Below are positions 54,597 to 63,490 of a stretch of DNA of 64,000 bases, in pieces. A model generated the notes under the pieces. That model had not been told where the DNA came from. It made no database searches and saw nothing but the letters and a program-made list of their open reading frames with translations. The translations under genes and the position numbers were made by a program. Source of the DNA: Eupeodes corollae (lineage: Eukaryota > Arthropoda > Insecta > Diptera > Syrphidae); NCBI RefSeq assembly GCF_945859685.1, contig NC_079147.1, positions 60,046,946-60,110,945 of the forward strand, given 5' to 3'. Numbering within the stretch: the first letter of the stretch is position 1; each line of letters starts with the position of its first letter.

Positions 54597-56354
54597 CTAC
54601 AGTCCGGGGCGGACCTGGGCCTCAACCAACAAGCGTCTCCAGCCAGCTCGGTCCCTAGCTAGCTGTCTCCAGTTTCGCACGCCAAGTTGGTTGAGGTCCT
54701 CTCCCACCTGGGTGCGCCACCTGAGTCGCGGTCTTCCTCTACTGCGCCGTCCCTCGGGATTGGATTCGAAGACCTTCCGGGCTGGAGCGTTGATGTCCAT
54801 CCGCTCTACATGACCTAGCCATCTAAGCCGTTGGACTTTGATTCTGCTAACTAGGTCAGTGTCGCTGTACAGCCCGTACAGCTCGTCGTTATATCTTCTC
54901 CTCCATTCTCCATCTATACGTATGGGACCAAAAATCGCTTGAAGAATTTTTCTCTCGAAGCATCCTAAGACGCTCTCATCTTTCTTTGACAGGGTCCAGG
55001 CCTCAGCGCCATAAATGAGAACCGGGATGATGAGTGTCTTATAGATGGTGATTTTACATGCTCGAGAGAGGACTTTACTTCTCAATTGCCTTCTAAGTCC
55101 AAAGAAGCAGCGATTTGCAAGAGTTATTCTTCGTTTGATTTCAGCGCTGGTGTCGTTGTCTGTGTTTATAGCGGTGCCTAGGTAGACAAAGTCCTTAACT
55201 ACCTCAAAGTTATAGCTGTCCATGGTGACGTTTTGTCCAAGACGTCGTCGTTCAGTGTCCTTTTTTGATGACAGCATATACTTGGTCTTGCCCTCATTGA
55301 CCACTAAACCCATCTTCTTCGCTTCCGTCGCAATGCTCAAAAACGCTCCACTGACATCACGCTTTGATCTTCCAATTATGTCAATATCATCTGCGTATCC
55401 GAGTAATTGGATGGATCTTTGGAAGATTGTGCCTCTAGTGTTGACGGTTGAGTTTTGCACAATTCTTTCCAGAACGATGTTGAAGAAGTCGCATGACAGT
55501 GCATCGCCTTGTCTAAAACCTTTTTTGACATCAAATGCATCGGTAAGATCTTTTCCGACCTTGATAGAGCAGCGTGCATTCTCCATTGTCTTTCTGCACA
55601 AACGGATAAGTTTGACAGGGATGCCAAAACTAGACATTGCTCGGTAGAGCTCTTCCCTATAGATGCTGTCATACGCGGCTTTAAAATCGATAAAGAGATG
55701 GTGGGTATCGATTTGAAGCTCCTGGGTTTTTTCCAAGATCTGCCGTAGTGTGAATATTTGGTCGATAGTGGACTTTCCTGGTCTGAAGCCACACTGATAA
55801 GGACCAATCAGGTTGTTGACGAATGGCTTCAGACGTTCACATAATACGGCAGAGAGGATCTTATACGCAATGTTAAGGAGACTGATGCCTCTGTAGTTGG
55901 CGCAGTTTAGAGGGTCTCCTTTTTTATGTATCGGGCACACTATGCTGAGATTCCACTCATCGGGCAAGCTTTCTTCCGACCAAATTTTGCAGATGAGTTG
56001 GTGCATGCTCCCTACCAAGTCATCGCCTGCTGCTTTGAATAGTTCGGCGGTGATGCCGTCAGCTCCAGCAGCTTTGTTTGACTTAAGTTTAGATATAGCT
56101 ATCTCCACTTCGTCAAGGTCGGGTAGGCGGAATTGTTGATCTGCGTCGCCGAGGTTGAGTGGTTCTATCTCCCTTACAGCGGAATTCGGTTCGTCATCGC
56201 CGTTATATAATTTGGAGAAGTGATCTTTCCATATTCTCAGCATCGACTGTGGTTCTACTACGATGTTCCCTTGATCGTCTTTACAGGCTTCGGTTCGTGG
56301 CTGGTACCCTTGGGAGGTTTTTTTTAACCTTTTGGTAAAATTTACGAACCTCAT
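54597..56354 (-). CDS. RTE reverse transcriptase and C-terminal domain
   Basis: 585 codons without interruption: 'DEPNSAVREIEPLNLGDADQ', 'SNKAAGADGITAELFKAAGD', 'GFRPGKSTIDQIFTLRQIL', 'HHLFIDFKAAYDSIYREELY' (first catalytic Asp), 'GFRQGDALSCDFFNIVLE', 'LLGYADDIDIIGRSKRDVSG' (catalytic YADD), 'VVNEGKTKYMLSS', 'FVYLGTAINTDNDTSAEIKR'. The C-terminus 'RWLGHVERMDINAPARKVFE' and 'RGRPRLRWRTQVGEDLNQLG' is the RTE-type GHV...R.P.RW region. The first in-frame ATG is within the shifted region, so in an unbroken element this is the second half of one long protein. Confidence 0.9.
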   Translation of the reverse strand: MRFVNFTKRLKKTSQGYQPRTEACKDDQGNIVVEPQSMLRIWKDHFSKLYNGDDEPNSAVREIEPLNLGDADQQFRLPDLDEVEIAISKLKSNKAAGADGITAELFKAAGDDLVGSMHQLICKIWSEESLPDEWNLSIVCPIHKKGDPLNCANYRGISLLNIAYKILSAVLCERLKPFVNNLIGPYQCGFRPGKSTIDQIFTLRQILEKTQELQIDTHHLFIDFKAAYDSIYREELYRAMSSFGIPVKLIRLCRKTMENARCSIKVGKDLTDAFDVKKGFRQGDALSCDFFNIVLERIVQNSTVNTRGTIFQRSIQLLGYADDIDIIGRSKRDVSGAFLSIATEAKKMGLVVNEGKTKYMLSSKKDTERRRLGQNVTMDSYNFEVVKDFVYLGTAINTDNDTSAEIKRRITLANRCFFGLRRQLRSKVLSRACKITIYKTLIIPVLIYGAEAWTLSKKDESVLGCFERKILQAIFGPIRIDGEWRRRYNDELYGLYSDTDLVSRIKVQRLRWLGHVERMDINAPARKVFESNPEGRRSRGRPRLRWRTQVGEDLNQLGVRNWRQLARDRAGWRRLLVEAQVRPGL

Positions 56355-57636
56355 TCCTGTTGTGACATCCCTCTATCTCCTCGATCGCGCGCTTCTCATG
56401 CTCTCTTTTTTTCCGTCTAAGAAGCCGGTGTTCCTCTCTCCTCTTCTGCTCGTAGAGCTCGCGAGCAGCTCTAGTCCTTTTGTGCAGCGCCGTTTTGTAT
56501 GCCTCTTGTTTCACTGCGTGAGCTTGCAGGTATTCGTCGTCAAACCAGGGGTTTCGCTGTGGTGGCCGTGTAAAACCTAGCACTTCAAAGACGGCATCTC
56601 TGATGGCTGCAAGGCAATGTTGCCACTGGTTTTCAATGCTTAATGCAGGAAGCATAGGACTCCTTAGGAGGTTATTAGAGACTCGATCGGAAAAGGACAT
56701 GGCAGTCTCTTGCGATTGTAGCCGTCTAACGTCGAATCTTCTCACAGTACTTCCTTGTTTTGGCTTGGATCGGGATATCCGTAGCCGTGCTTTGGCTACA
56801 ACGAGGTAGTGGTCCGAGTCAATGTTGGCCTCTCGGAATGTTCGGATATCCTGGATACTGGAGAAGTGTCGTGCGTCGATCGCAATGTGGTCAATCTGGT
56901 TGACGGTTGATTGATCAGGAGATTTCCATGTCCCCTTGTGGATACTAAGATGCGTGAACTGCGTACCAGCTACCAGAACGTCTCGCCCCGCAGCGAAATC
57001 GACCAGCCTGAATCCGTTGTCGGAGGTAGTGTCGTGCAGGCTGTATCTCCCGATTATGCCACCAAAGATGTCTTCTCTTCCTAGCTTGGCATTAAAATCT
57101 CCTAAGACAATTTTAATGTCATAGCCAGGGCACTGCTCATATGTCTTGTCCAAGAGCTCGAAGAACATATCTTTGGTGTCTTCATCTTTCTCCTCTGTTG
57201 GGGCATGCGCGCATATTAGGCTTATGTTGGCGAATTTAGCCTTGATGCGGATTGTCGTGATGCGCTCGCTCACACTGTTGAAACTCAAGACTTTTTGCCT
57301 GAGCCTAGTTCCAACAACAAATCCACACCCAAATAGACGCTGTCTTTGTTCTCGGTAGCAGTCTTCGTAGTAGATATCGCAGTCTTTTAGTTTGCGTTTG
57401 CCCGGTCCTTCCCATCGCACTTCTTGGATGGCTGTAATATCTGCCTTGCAGCAGTTTAGGGCTTCCGCTAATTGTTCGGCTGCACGTGGTCTGTTAAGGG
57501 ACCTAACATTCCACGTACATATCCGAAGTTCGTTGTCCTTATTTCGTTTGCGTGGGTTGTCAGCAGTGAATCCGTCCGTATCCGAGGCTTGTTGTTGCTT
57601 CGAAACTATGATGTTTTTACGTGGCCAGGAAGTCAC
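56281..57636 (-). CDS. RTE endonuclease and linker
   Basis: 451 codons. APE-type endonuclease with 'LRICTWNVRSLNRPRAAEQL', 'ITAIQEVRWEGPGK' (catalytic Glu), 'ISLICAHAPTEEKDEDTKDM', 'KIVLGDFNAKLGREDIFGGI', 'TVNQIDHIAIDARHF' and 'NIDSDHYLVVAKARL' (catalytic SDH). All core motifs are present. The linker 'RPPQRNPWFDDEYLQAHAVK' and 'YEQKRREEHRLLRRKKREHE' follows. At about 56326 one extra A compared with the other copies shifts the frame, after which the true RT frame is 56354-54597. The endonuclease nicks the target site for reverse transcription. Confidence 0.88.
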   Translation of the reverse strand: MTSWPRKNIIVSKQQQASDTDGFTADNPRKRNKDNELRICTWNVRSLNRPRAAEQLAEALNCCKADITAIQEVRWEGPGKRKLKDCDIYYEDCYREQRQRLFGCGFVVGTRLRQKVLSFNSVSERITTIRIKAKFANISLICAHAPTEEKDEDTKDMFFELLDKTYEQCPGYDIKIVLGDFNAKLGREDIFGGIIGRYSLHDTTSDNGFRLVDFAAGRDVLVAGTQFTHLSIHKGTWKSPDQSTVNQIDHIAIDARHFSSIQDIRTFREANIDSDHYLVVAKARLRISRSKPKQGSTVRRFDVRRLQSQETAMSFSDRVSNNLLRSPMLPALSIENQWQHCLAAIRDAVFEVLGFTRPPQRNPWFDDEYLQAHAVKQEAYKTALHKRTRAARELYEQKRREEHRLLRRKKREHEKRAIEEIEGCHNRNEVRKFYQKVKKNLPRVPATNRSL

Positions 57637-58063
57637 CCCGACGGCACAACCCCCAACCTGGAGGGCCAGATCCTTAGTATAACTCCAAGGAAGGGGAGCC
57701 GGATGAACCGCTCCTTATAGGCCTGGGCTCCGAATATGTCGAAGAAGCCCTATAAGGTGTTCACTAAGTAGTTCGACCTTGCTGGAACTGTAGACGCCAC
57801 CGTTGATTCTATCTCGAGAATTCGTCCGCTGCCGCCTGGATAAGGAGAGGTGCCTTAGTGGAAACACCTCTCCCCCCCTCTCTCGTTTGCTGCCCCCAAC
57901 AACTTTCCACTGGGGTTGGAACCCAATCTCCAGTTGAGGTACTAGGCACCCGATGTTCACCGCGGGGAGGTGAGAGTAGGAGTTGATAGACAGAGGTGGG
58001 TTTTGAGAAAAACCTGTGGACGCTTGTGTCCTCTTGAATGCACATGTCTACCATTTGAACATC
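57637..58063 (-). other. RTE 5' region with two short overlapping frames
   Basis: Frames 58096-57809 and 57960-57715 are also open in the copy at 30808-34293 (30821-31066 and 30915-31160). They overlap in different frames and may be leftovers of an upstream frame or chance. The encoded 'PPRGEHRVPSTSTGDWVP' resembles sequence commonly seen before RTE endonucleases. Confidence 0.5.
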
Positions 58064-58077
58064 ACAGTTTTTTTTAC

Positions 58078-58552
58078 AAAACATAAAAACTAACAAAAAA
58101 AAATCCTGGTAAAAATGTACTTTCGGTTTAAATAGCTTTACAAAAATTTAAAATATTGCCTTTAAACTCTTTTTATTTCACAGAAAATATTGTTTTCGAT
58201 ATTCAGTAGTTTTTTTTTATAAAAATCCAACAGTCTGTTGTTTCATAAAAACATAAAATCTTCAAAAAAAAGCACGTGCATTTTGTAAGAATTGATGTTC
58301 TTGATATCTTTCAAATTGATTTCATTCATCCAATTTGTAAAAATTTAAGAAATGCTACTGTAATTGGTTAAAATTTTTTTCAACTAAAAATCTATTTAAC
58401 AAAACTGGATTTTCAAACTGAACTATGTTTTTATATGAAAAATATTGTTGGTATTTTAAAAATTTGTAAGAATAATTCAATTAACAACTTTTTTAACCCA
58501 ACACGAAAACCTACAAACTTTTAAGCAAAACCAATAGACAGACGGGATAGGA
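58078..58552. repeat. Interspersed repeat 'GAAGTTAT', right part
   Basis: Continuation of the repeat interrupted at 54567. A/T-rich, with 'AAAATCCAACAGTCTGTTG'-type words, ending at GGGATAGGAAGTTATCAGAG, so the same GGAAGTTATCAGA word occurs at both ends of the about 1.1-kb unit in the same orientation. Confidence 0.55.
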
Positions 58553-58992
58553 AGTTATCAGAGTGGGTCGCATCCCAGCATATTTTTGTTAAATGTTTCC
58601 CAACCGAACATTTTAAATCTTCCCCCAAATGTTCTGTGGGATTTAAGTCAGGCAATTAGGATGGCCACTCCAATACGCTGATATTTTGGTCCCTAAAATA
58701 CTTTGATCCATTTTAACCTCAATCAAATGTATTGGTCCAACGCCATACCAAGTAAATAAACTCCAAAGTATGATACTGCCGCCGTTCTTGACCGTTTTCT
58801 TGATGTATTTGGGATTCAGTTCTTTCAAATTAAGCCTTCTAACGGTTTGTCTGCAAATTTATCTTTGTGGTGTCCATCCACAAAACATTGTGCCTCCTTA
58901 TGGCCCACTCCAATCAAAATGATCGTGGGCAAATTTAAACCGCGTTGTTATATTTGTTTTTCTCTTAGAAAGGGCACCATTCTTGCGATGCA
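58553..58992 (-). pseudogene. Tc1-family transposase relic
   Basis: Minus strand: 'ELNPKYIKKTVKNGGSIILW', 'SLFTWYGVGPIHLIEVKMDQ', then 'YWSGHPNCLT' and, shifted, 'NPTEHLGEDLK', matching Tc1 'W..QSPDLNPIE..W..LK'. Upstream pieces match the N-terminal half weakly. Its 5' region lies at 63106-63490, displaced by the Jockey insertion. A different Tc1 family from that at 988. Confidence 0.75.
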
Positions 58993-59329
58993 AAGCGACT
59001 TAATAAGATAGATAGATAAATATTTATTTGTGTAGAATAAAGCATTTATTTTACATGAATTAAAGTGAATACACACAGCTTACGCAGAGATATGATATTT
59101 AGTTTATATCTTACAACTGGGGAAAATATATATTTCGGTATGACAAAAGAGATGTAGAATGAAAAAATATTGAAGGAGAACTACGGAGGAAAAACCTATA
59201 TTTAACATTTGAATCTTAAGCTAGGGATTTCTTTATTTTAGAAATCTGTTGGATAGATAAAATGGGCTTAAAACTAATGGAATTACCATATGATAATGAA
59301 ATTGCTAGTTATTTAATGCATAGATAACA

Positions 59330-59665
59330 AGATACAAATAAATAAATCAATAAATTAACAATCAAATGAATAATAACAAGATAAATAAATAAATATTCAA
59401 ACGAATAAATAAATGAATAAATAAATAAATATATAAATAAACAAAGAAATAAATAAATAAATACATAAATAAATAAATAAATGAATAATTAAATAAACAA
59501 ATAAAGAAAAAAATAAATAAACAAATAAATAAATAGATAAGTAAATAGATAAATAAATAAGTAAATAAATAGATAAATAAATAAATAAGTAAATAAATAA
59601 ATAAGTAAATAAATTAATCAATTATTTAACAAATAAATATATAAATAAATAAATAAATGAACAAA
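59330..59665. repeat. AAAT-rich low-complexity array
   Basis: Imperfect (AAAT/AAATA)n over about 330 bp, part of the Jockey 3' UTR (TTTA-rich in the sense orientation, as in the copy at 9140-9290). Open frames here are artefacts of the repeat. Confidence 0.85.
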
Positions 59666-59751
59666 TACAACAATAATTTAACATTAAAAGTGACATTGAT
59701 ATCACAGACATTTGTTTGAATTTTTAACAGTTTATATTTGCAAGTTCTTAA

Positions 59752-60443
59752 GGGGGTATTCTGGTCTAGAAATAAAAAAAAATCGATTTTTTTTTCATAT
59801 TTTCATAGTTTAACTATTTAAGAATATGTCTACGAGAGGATTTTCCCAAATTCAAATTATTTTCGGAGAAATAAGTATTTTGCTGAGCAGCCATCCAAAT
59901 CGGTTGGGCTGCAACTAATAGAACTAAAGACATAATGGGGTACTTTAAACGCGTTTTTCTCAGATCTGTCTTTTTGAATCTGATACCCACGATTTCTTAG
60001 GTTCTGCCGAACCGATTTACTTGAAATTTTAAGAGAGTCTTCTTTAGGGACTTGTCTACGGAACTACGGCCATCCCCAAAATTTTATTTTTCCTATTTTT
60101 AAAAATCGAAGAATTTTCAAAAAAATTCTAATTTTTTTTTTGTTTTTTAGGCAGTCGCCATTTTGTAAAAAAAAATGTCTGTAACTTTTCCGTAGTTCCA
60201 GACATTGCGACATTATTGTAGATTAATAATCTTTTTTAGTTTTTGATTTCAGATTTCTAGAAGTTAAAATCGTGGGTGTGAACACGGAATTTTGATTATT
60301 TTTTTACTTTTTAATTTTTGTTTGTATGCTTCTAATGTAAATAAATAATGTATACAAAAATTGATGGTAAAATTGTTGCTTGCTTTTTTCTACAGCACTT
60401 CAAAAATTATCTAAAATTCATGTCTCTAGACCAGAATACCGCC
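59752..60443. mobile_element. piggyBac-type MITE with TTAA target duplication
   Basis: Inverted termini GGGGGTATTCTGGTCTAGA (59752) and GGCGGTATTCTGGTCTAGA (complement at 60443), directly flanked by TTAA (59748-59751 and 60444-60447). 692 bp without coding capacity. It interrupts the Jockey coding region right after 'SENLLIKA'. TTAA duplications are specific to piggyBac-type transposition. Confidence 0.88.
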
Positions 60444-60449
60444 TTAATA

Positions 60450-61175
60450 AGCAAATTTTCAGAATCTTTACAATTATAGAAGATTTTTGTATTGAGTTTT
60501 TCAATTTTGTCAGAAATTTTTAATACACCACTATTTTCGTACAATCTTGAAGTTGAGAAATGCCAAGGCAGGTCTAACATCATTTTCAAAGTTTTGTTTT
60601 GAGATATTTGCAGTTTATTAATATGCGACATGGCACACCTTCCCTAGACTGGACATGCATACAAAATAATGGCTTGAAAAATGACTTTGTAGATAGTAAT
60701 TTTATTATGATTACTTAAACATGAACGTCGACAAATCAATGGATATAACATTCTAGTTGCTAAACTTATTTTATTTAATGTATTATTCACATGGATTCGG
60801 TAGGTTAATGTCTTGTTTAAATATACACCAAGATACTTGACAGAATCAACCCACGGAATATCTGAATTATTAATTTTCAAGTTACTTAACGGTAAAGCAC
60901 AAGCTTTTCTTTTTCTCGTGAAAAAAATATTGAAGTATAGTATCAAGTGCGTATTGAAGAGAACTTTCGATATTATACCCTAATCCATTTGAGCTAAATA
61001 TAGCAGTGTCATCAGCGAACATAGCTATTATGCAGTTAAGAAGGTCTGCTAAATCGGAAACATAAACAATGTATAAGAGAGGTCCTAAAACTGATCCTTG
61101 CGGAACTCCTGAATATATATTTTTGGAACTAGAACAAATATTATTTAAGTTTATTTTAAATGTTCTTCCTTGCAA
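60450..61175 (-). pseudogene. Jockey RT palm to C-terminus
   Basis: Minus strand: 'YSGVPQGSVLGPLLYIVYVS', 'IIAMFADDTAIFSSNGLG' (catalytic FADD), then in another frame 'FFTRKRKACALPLSNLKINN', 'VDSVKYLGVYLNKTLTYRIH', 'FQAIILYACPV' and 'KLQISQNKTLKMMLDLPWHF'. Very similar to the Jockey at 8564-9136. Two frame changes and a stop. Confidence 0.85.
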
Positions 61176-61594
61176 AAAGCTTTGAACAAACTTAATAATA
61201 TAATCCGGACAGCCAAAGAGTTTAAGTTTGTAAAGAATTCCTTCATGCTATATACAAATGCTTTTTCTACATCTAAGAGTACAAGACCTGTAGATTGCTT
61301 TACAGAAAATTTATCTTCAACATGATTACATATACGTAAAACTTGATAAGAAGTATTATGTCCTTGTCTAAATCCAAACTGGTTGTTTGGTATAATATTC
61401 AGGCCTGATATGAAACTGTTGGAAGAGCATTCTGTTGATGCAGTTTCCTGCGAAATATTTGTTGATTTAGGTTGCGCGTTATCATACTCGAGTATACGTT
61501 GAAGCAATTGTCGCTTTGTACCATTATAAGGTAAGTTTCGTTTTATTAATTCGTCTTTTAGTTCTTTGATCGATTTTTTATTCATTGTGAGCAT
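61151..61594 (-). pseudogene. SAP-like N-terminus fused to Jockey RT
   Basis: 147 codons. Residues about 6-38 ('SIKELKDELIKRNLPYNGTK', 'RQLLQRILEYD') match the SAP DNA/RNA-binding motif. Residues 39-65 are Ser/Thr/Asn-rich. From residue 66 the frame enters RT: 'NIIPNNQFGFRQGHNTSYQV', 'TGLVLLDVEKAFVYSMKEF'. A SAP motif next to an ATG is what I would expect at the start of an ORF1, so the join looks like an in-frame internal deletion linking ORF1 to ORF2. Confidence 0.65.
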
Positions 61595-62507
61595 ATTTTG
61601 ATTTAAAAATTATGTTCTTCTTTTCAAATACCTGTAAACAGAAGAAAACTGGGTACCTACAACGCAATATATTCAGAGAAATCTACGCATTCAACGTAAG
61701 CTAAACTTCATTGGACGCATGCTCAAACAACCTGGAACATTCTGTTGCTTCTTCGCATGTTCCAAATCTATTCCATTGCAAAGCAAACATTTTTTTTTTT
61801 AATATCATTTTTTTTTCAAATACGTTTCTAGAACAAAAGTCAACCATTTTCCGTTCTCTTCATTTCCAAAGAAGTTTCAGGAACAAAATGTCCACTCAGA
61901 CATTTTGTTTCAGTGCAAACAACTTTTTTTTTTTGTTCTCTTTTTTTTTTTTAATTAAATATATCGCTCTTCCTGTATCGCTCAATGGAAAGAGAGGTTT
62001 TATAAACTAAAACATCCCAGCTCAAAGGAGTCCAAAGAGGCAACAACAACAACGTGAACGACGTTATAAGCGACATAGCAACAAGTCAAATTTTGAGCCC
62101 AAAATACGACCAACAAAATGAGCGACCGAATAATACAACACGTCTGAACATGCATCCAATAAACGAAAATTATTCGCAATATGTCGGAAAGCGACTGAGA
62201 ATGAATCATATTTTGTAGACCAAAAGATAATTGCATCTTCCTTTTTGTAACTAATTTAAACTTCTTACCAACCGTAAGTCTTCAATTTACGAAACACAGG
62301 TTCTGATTATCCCACTTCTGATTTTATAAAGAATTTAAAGTTATTTTATTAAGAATTAATTACAATTTACGAAATCAATTGAAATACTAATAGAAAATGT
62401 AAGTTATTAATAGAAAATGTAAGTTCAATGCGCAGAAGGATGTTCTTAGGTCGAGCTGTAGATGAGAAGTGAGTAATGTCCCATTCCAGTTATGAACACT
62501 TCCTTAT
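61595..62507. other. Unassigned segment inside the Jockey insertion
   Basis: No recognised coding. It could be the Jockey 5' UTR preceding the SAP-containing ORF1. The repeated words GAACAAAA, CATTTTGTTT and CCAAAGAAGTTTCAGGAAC are the only pattern seen. Confidence 0.4.
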
Positions 62508-63105
62508 TCAATTGGGGAACGGATGGAATTGGAATTGGCTTGAAGCGGGGATGTTATACTTAGCTTTAATCACTTTTTCCAAGATTTTACTAAGGTTGCT
62601 TAAAAGACTCATTGGACGATAGCTAATAGCTTTATTTGGTGGTTTTCCTGGTTTAAGTATAGGGATAATTCTTGCCATCTTCCAAGTTTCTGGGAAGTAA
62701 TGCAATTTGATACAAGCATTTACTATAAGGCAAATAAAACTGATAGCAATTTTTGGTAGCTCCTTCAAGTAAATATTTTTTATGCTGTCAAAACCTGCAG
62801 ATTTTTTTATTCGCAAATTGAAACAAAGATGTCTGCAGGTAAGGGCACTACTGTATTTCTCAAAGTACCTATTTACCGAATGAGTAACTACATTTGTTAC
62901 CGGGCTTACTTGTGCTAACATAGGATTGTTGAAGTTTTGCTGATGTATCAGCAAAAATGTTTGCTTTCTCTTCATGCGTAACAATGAGACAATCATTATT
63001 TTCAAGATGAGGTATGGATCTATTCTTGTTTTTTAAGACCTTGGCGATGTTCCAAAAAGGTTTAGAATTTGGCTCAAGGGAACTGAGCTTATTGTTCCAA
63101 GAGTT
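62508..63105 (-). pseudogene. Jockey ORF2 linker and RT fingers
   Basis: Minus strand: 'NSWNNKLSSLEPNSKPFWNI', 'AKVLKNKNRSIPHLENNDCL', 'IVTHEEKANIFA', then after a frame change 'IKKSAGFDSIKNIYLKELPK', 'LHYFPETWKMARIIPILKPG', 'ISYRPMSLLSNLSKILEKVI'. It stops just before the 'NNQFGFR' motif that is found about 1.1 kb downstream on the same strand. It starts within ORF2, so the whole insertion is 5'-truncated. Confidence 0.8.
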
Positions 63106-63490
63106 AAGCGACTTAATAAGAAATTAGCTTTTTCACTAAAAACCGTAAAATGGATGAAGTGATCTATATACAGATATGGACATTAAAATAGAAACACCAA
63201 ACAGAGTTATAAAAATTAAAATTTGTATTGACTCAAGTTTGGTCACTCATTATTTGTATTAACATTTTAAAATTAAATATTTTAAATTCATAATTGTAAA
63301 AAATAGAAAACATTTCGTGGACATTAAAATAGATACAAAGATTTAAAAAAAATTAAATGCAGAGCTATTCTGGATTGAAAAATTATTTTAATTAAAGTGT
63401 GACATCTGTTGGACATTGAGTCAAACAATCGGCGGCATCTGTCAATAGAAATATTGTACAACTCCTGTAGAACCATCTTCAACAGTTCGG
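63106..63490 (-). repeat. Tc1 5'-region repeat, copy 2
   Basis: Continues, beyond the Jockey insertion, the Tc1 relic at 58553-58992 and repeats the sequence at 53518-53945 (GATCTATATACAGATATGG, CATTAAAATAG, TTCGTGGACATTAAAATAGA). Non-coding. Confidence 0.65.

Larger units (their letters stand above)
54568..58063 (-). mobile_element. Nearly intact full-length RTE-like LINE
   Basis: Minus strand, 3496 bp, from GATGTTCAAATGGTAG at 58063 to the (AAGT)n tail at 54568. A 14-bp target duplication ACAGTTTTTTTTAC lies at 54556-54569 and 58064-58077, sharing its last bases with the tail. It encodes endonuclease and RT in two overlapping frames separated by a single inserted base. Intact target duplication and open frames make it the youngest recognisable LINE copy here. 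It landed in the 'GAAGTTAT' repeat. Copies at 18504-20398, 24014-24620 and 30808-34293 belong to the same family. Confidence 0.92.
59008..63105 (-). mobile_element. Chimeric Jockey-family LINE insertion
   Basis: Flanked by the 15-bp direct repeat AAGCGACTTAATAAG (58993-59007 and 63106-63120), which interrupts the Tc1 relic. Read on the minus strand the order is unusual: ORF2 linker and RT fingers (63105 to about 62540), unassigned sequence, an ORF1-like SAP-domain start (61594 on), RT from 'IIPNNQFGFRQGHNT' to the C-terminus (to 60450), a 692-bp MITE, then the 3' UTR ending in (TATC)n. The 3' UTR end matches the Jockey at 8564-9602. Confidence 0.8.

Noticed and set aside
54600..57720. Many plus-strand open frames (for example 55222-55647, 57392-57682)
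   Set aside because: Shadows of the RTE coding sequence on the opposite strand. The same shadows recur in the other RTE copies.
59397..59621. Open frame encoding repeated Leu/Ile/Tyr
   Set aside because: Translation of the AAAT low-complexity array in the Jockey 3' UTR, not a membrane protein.
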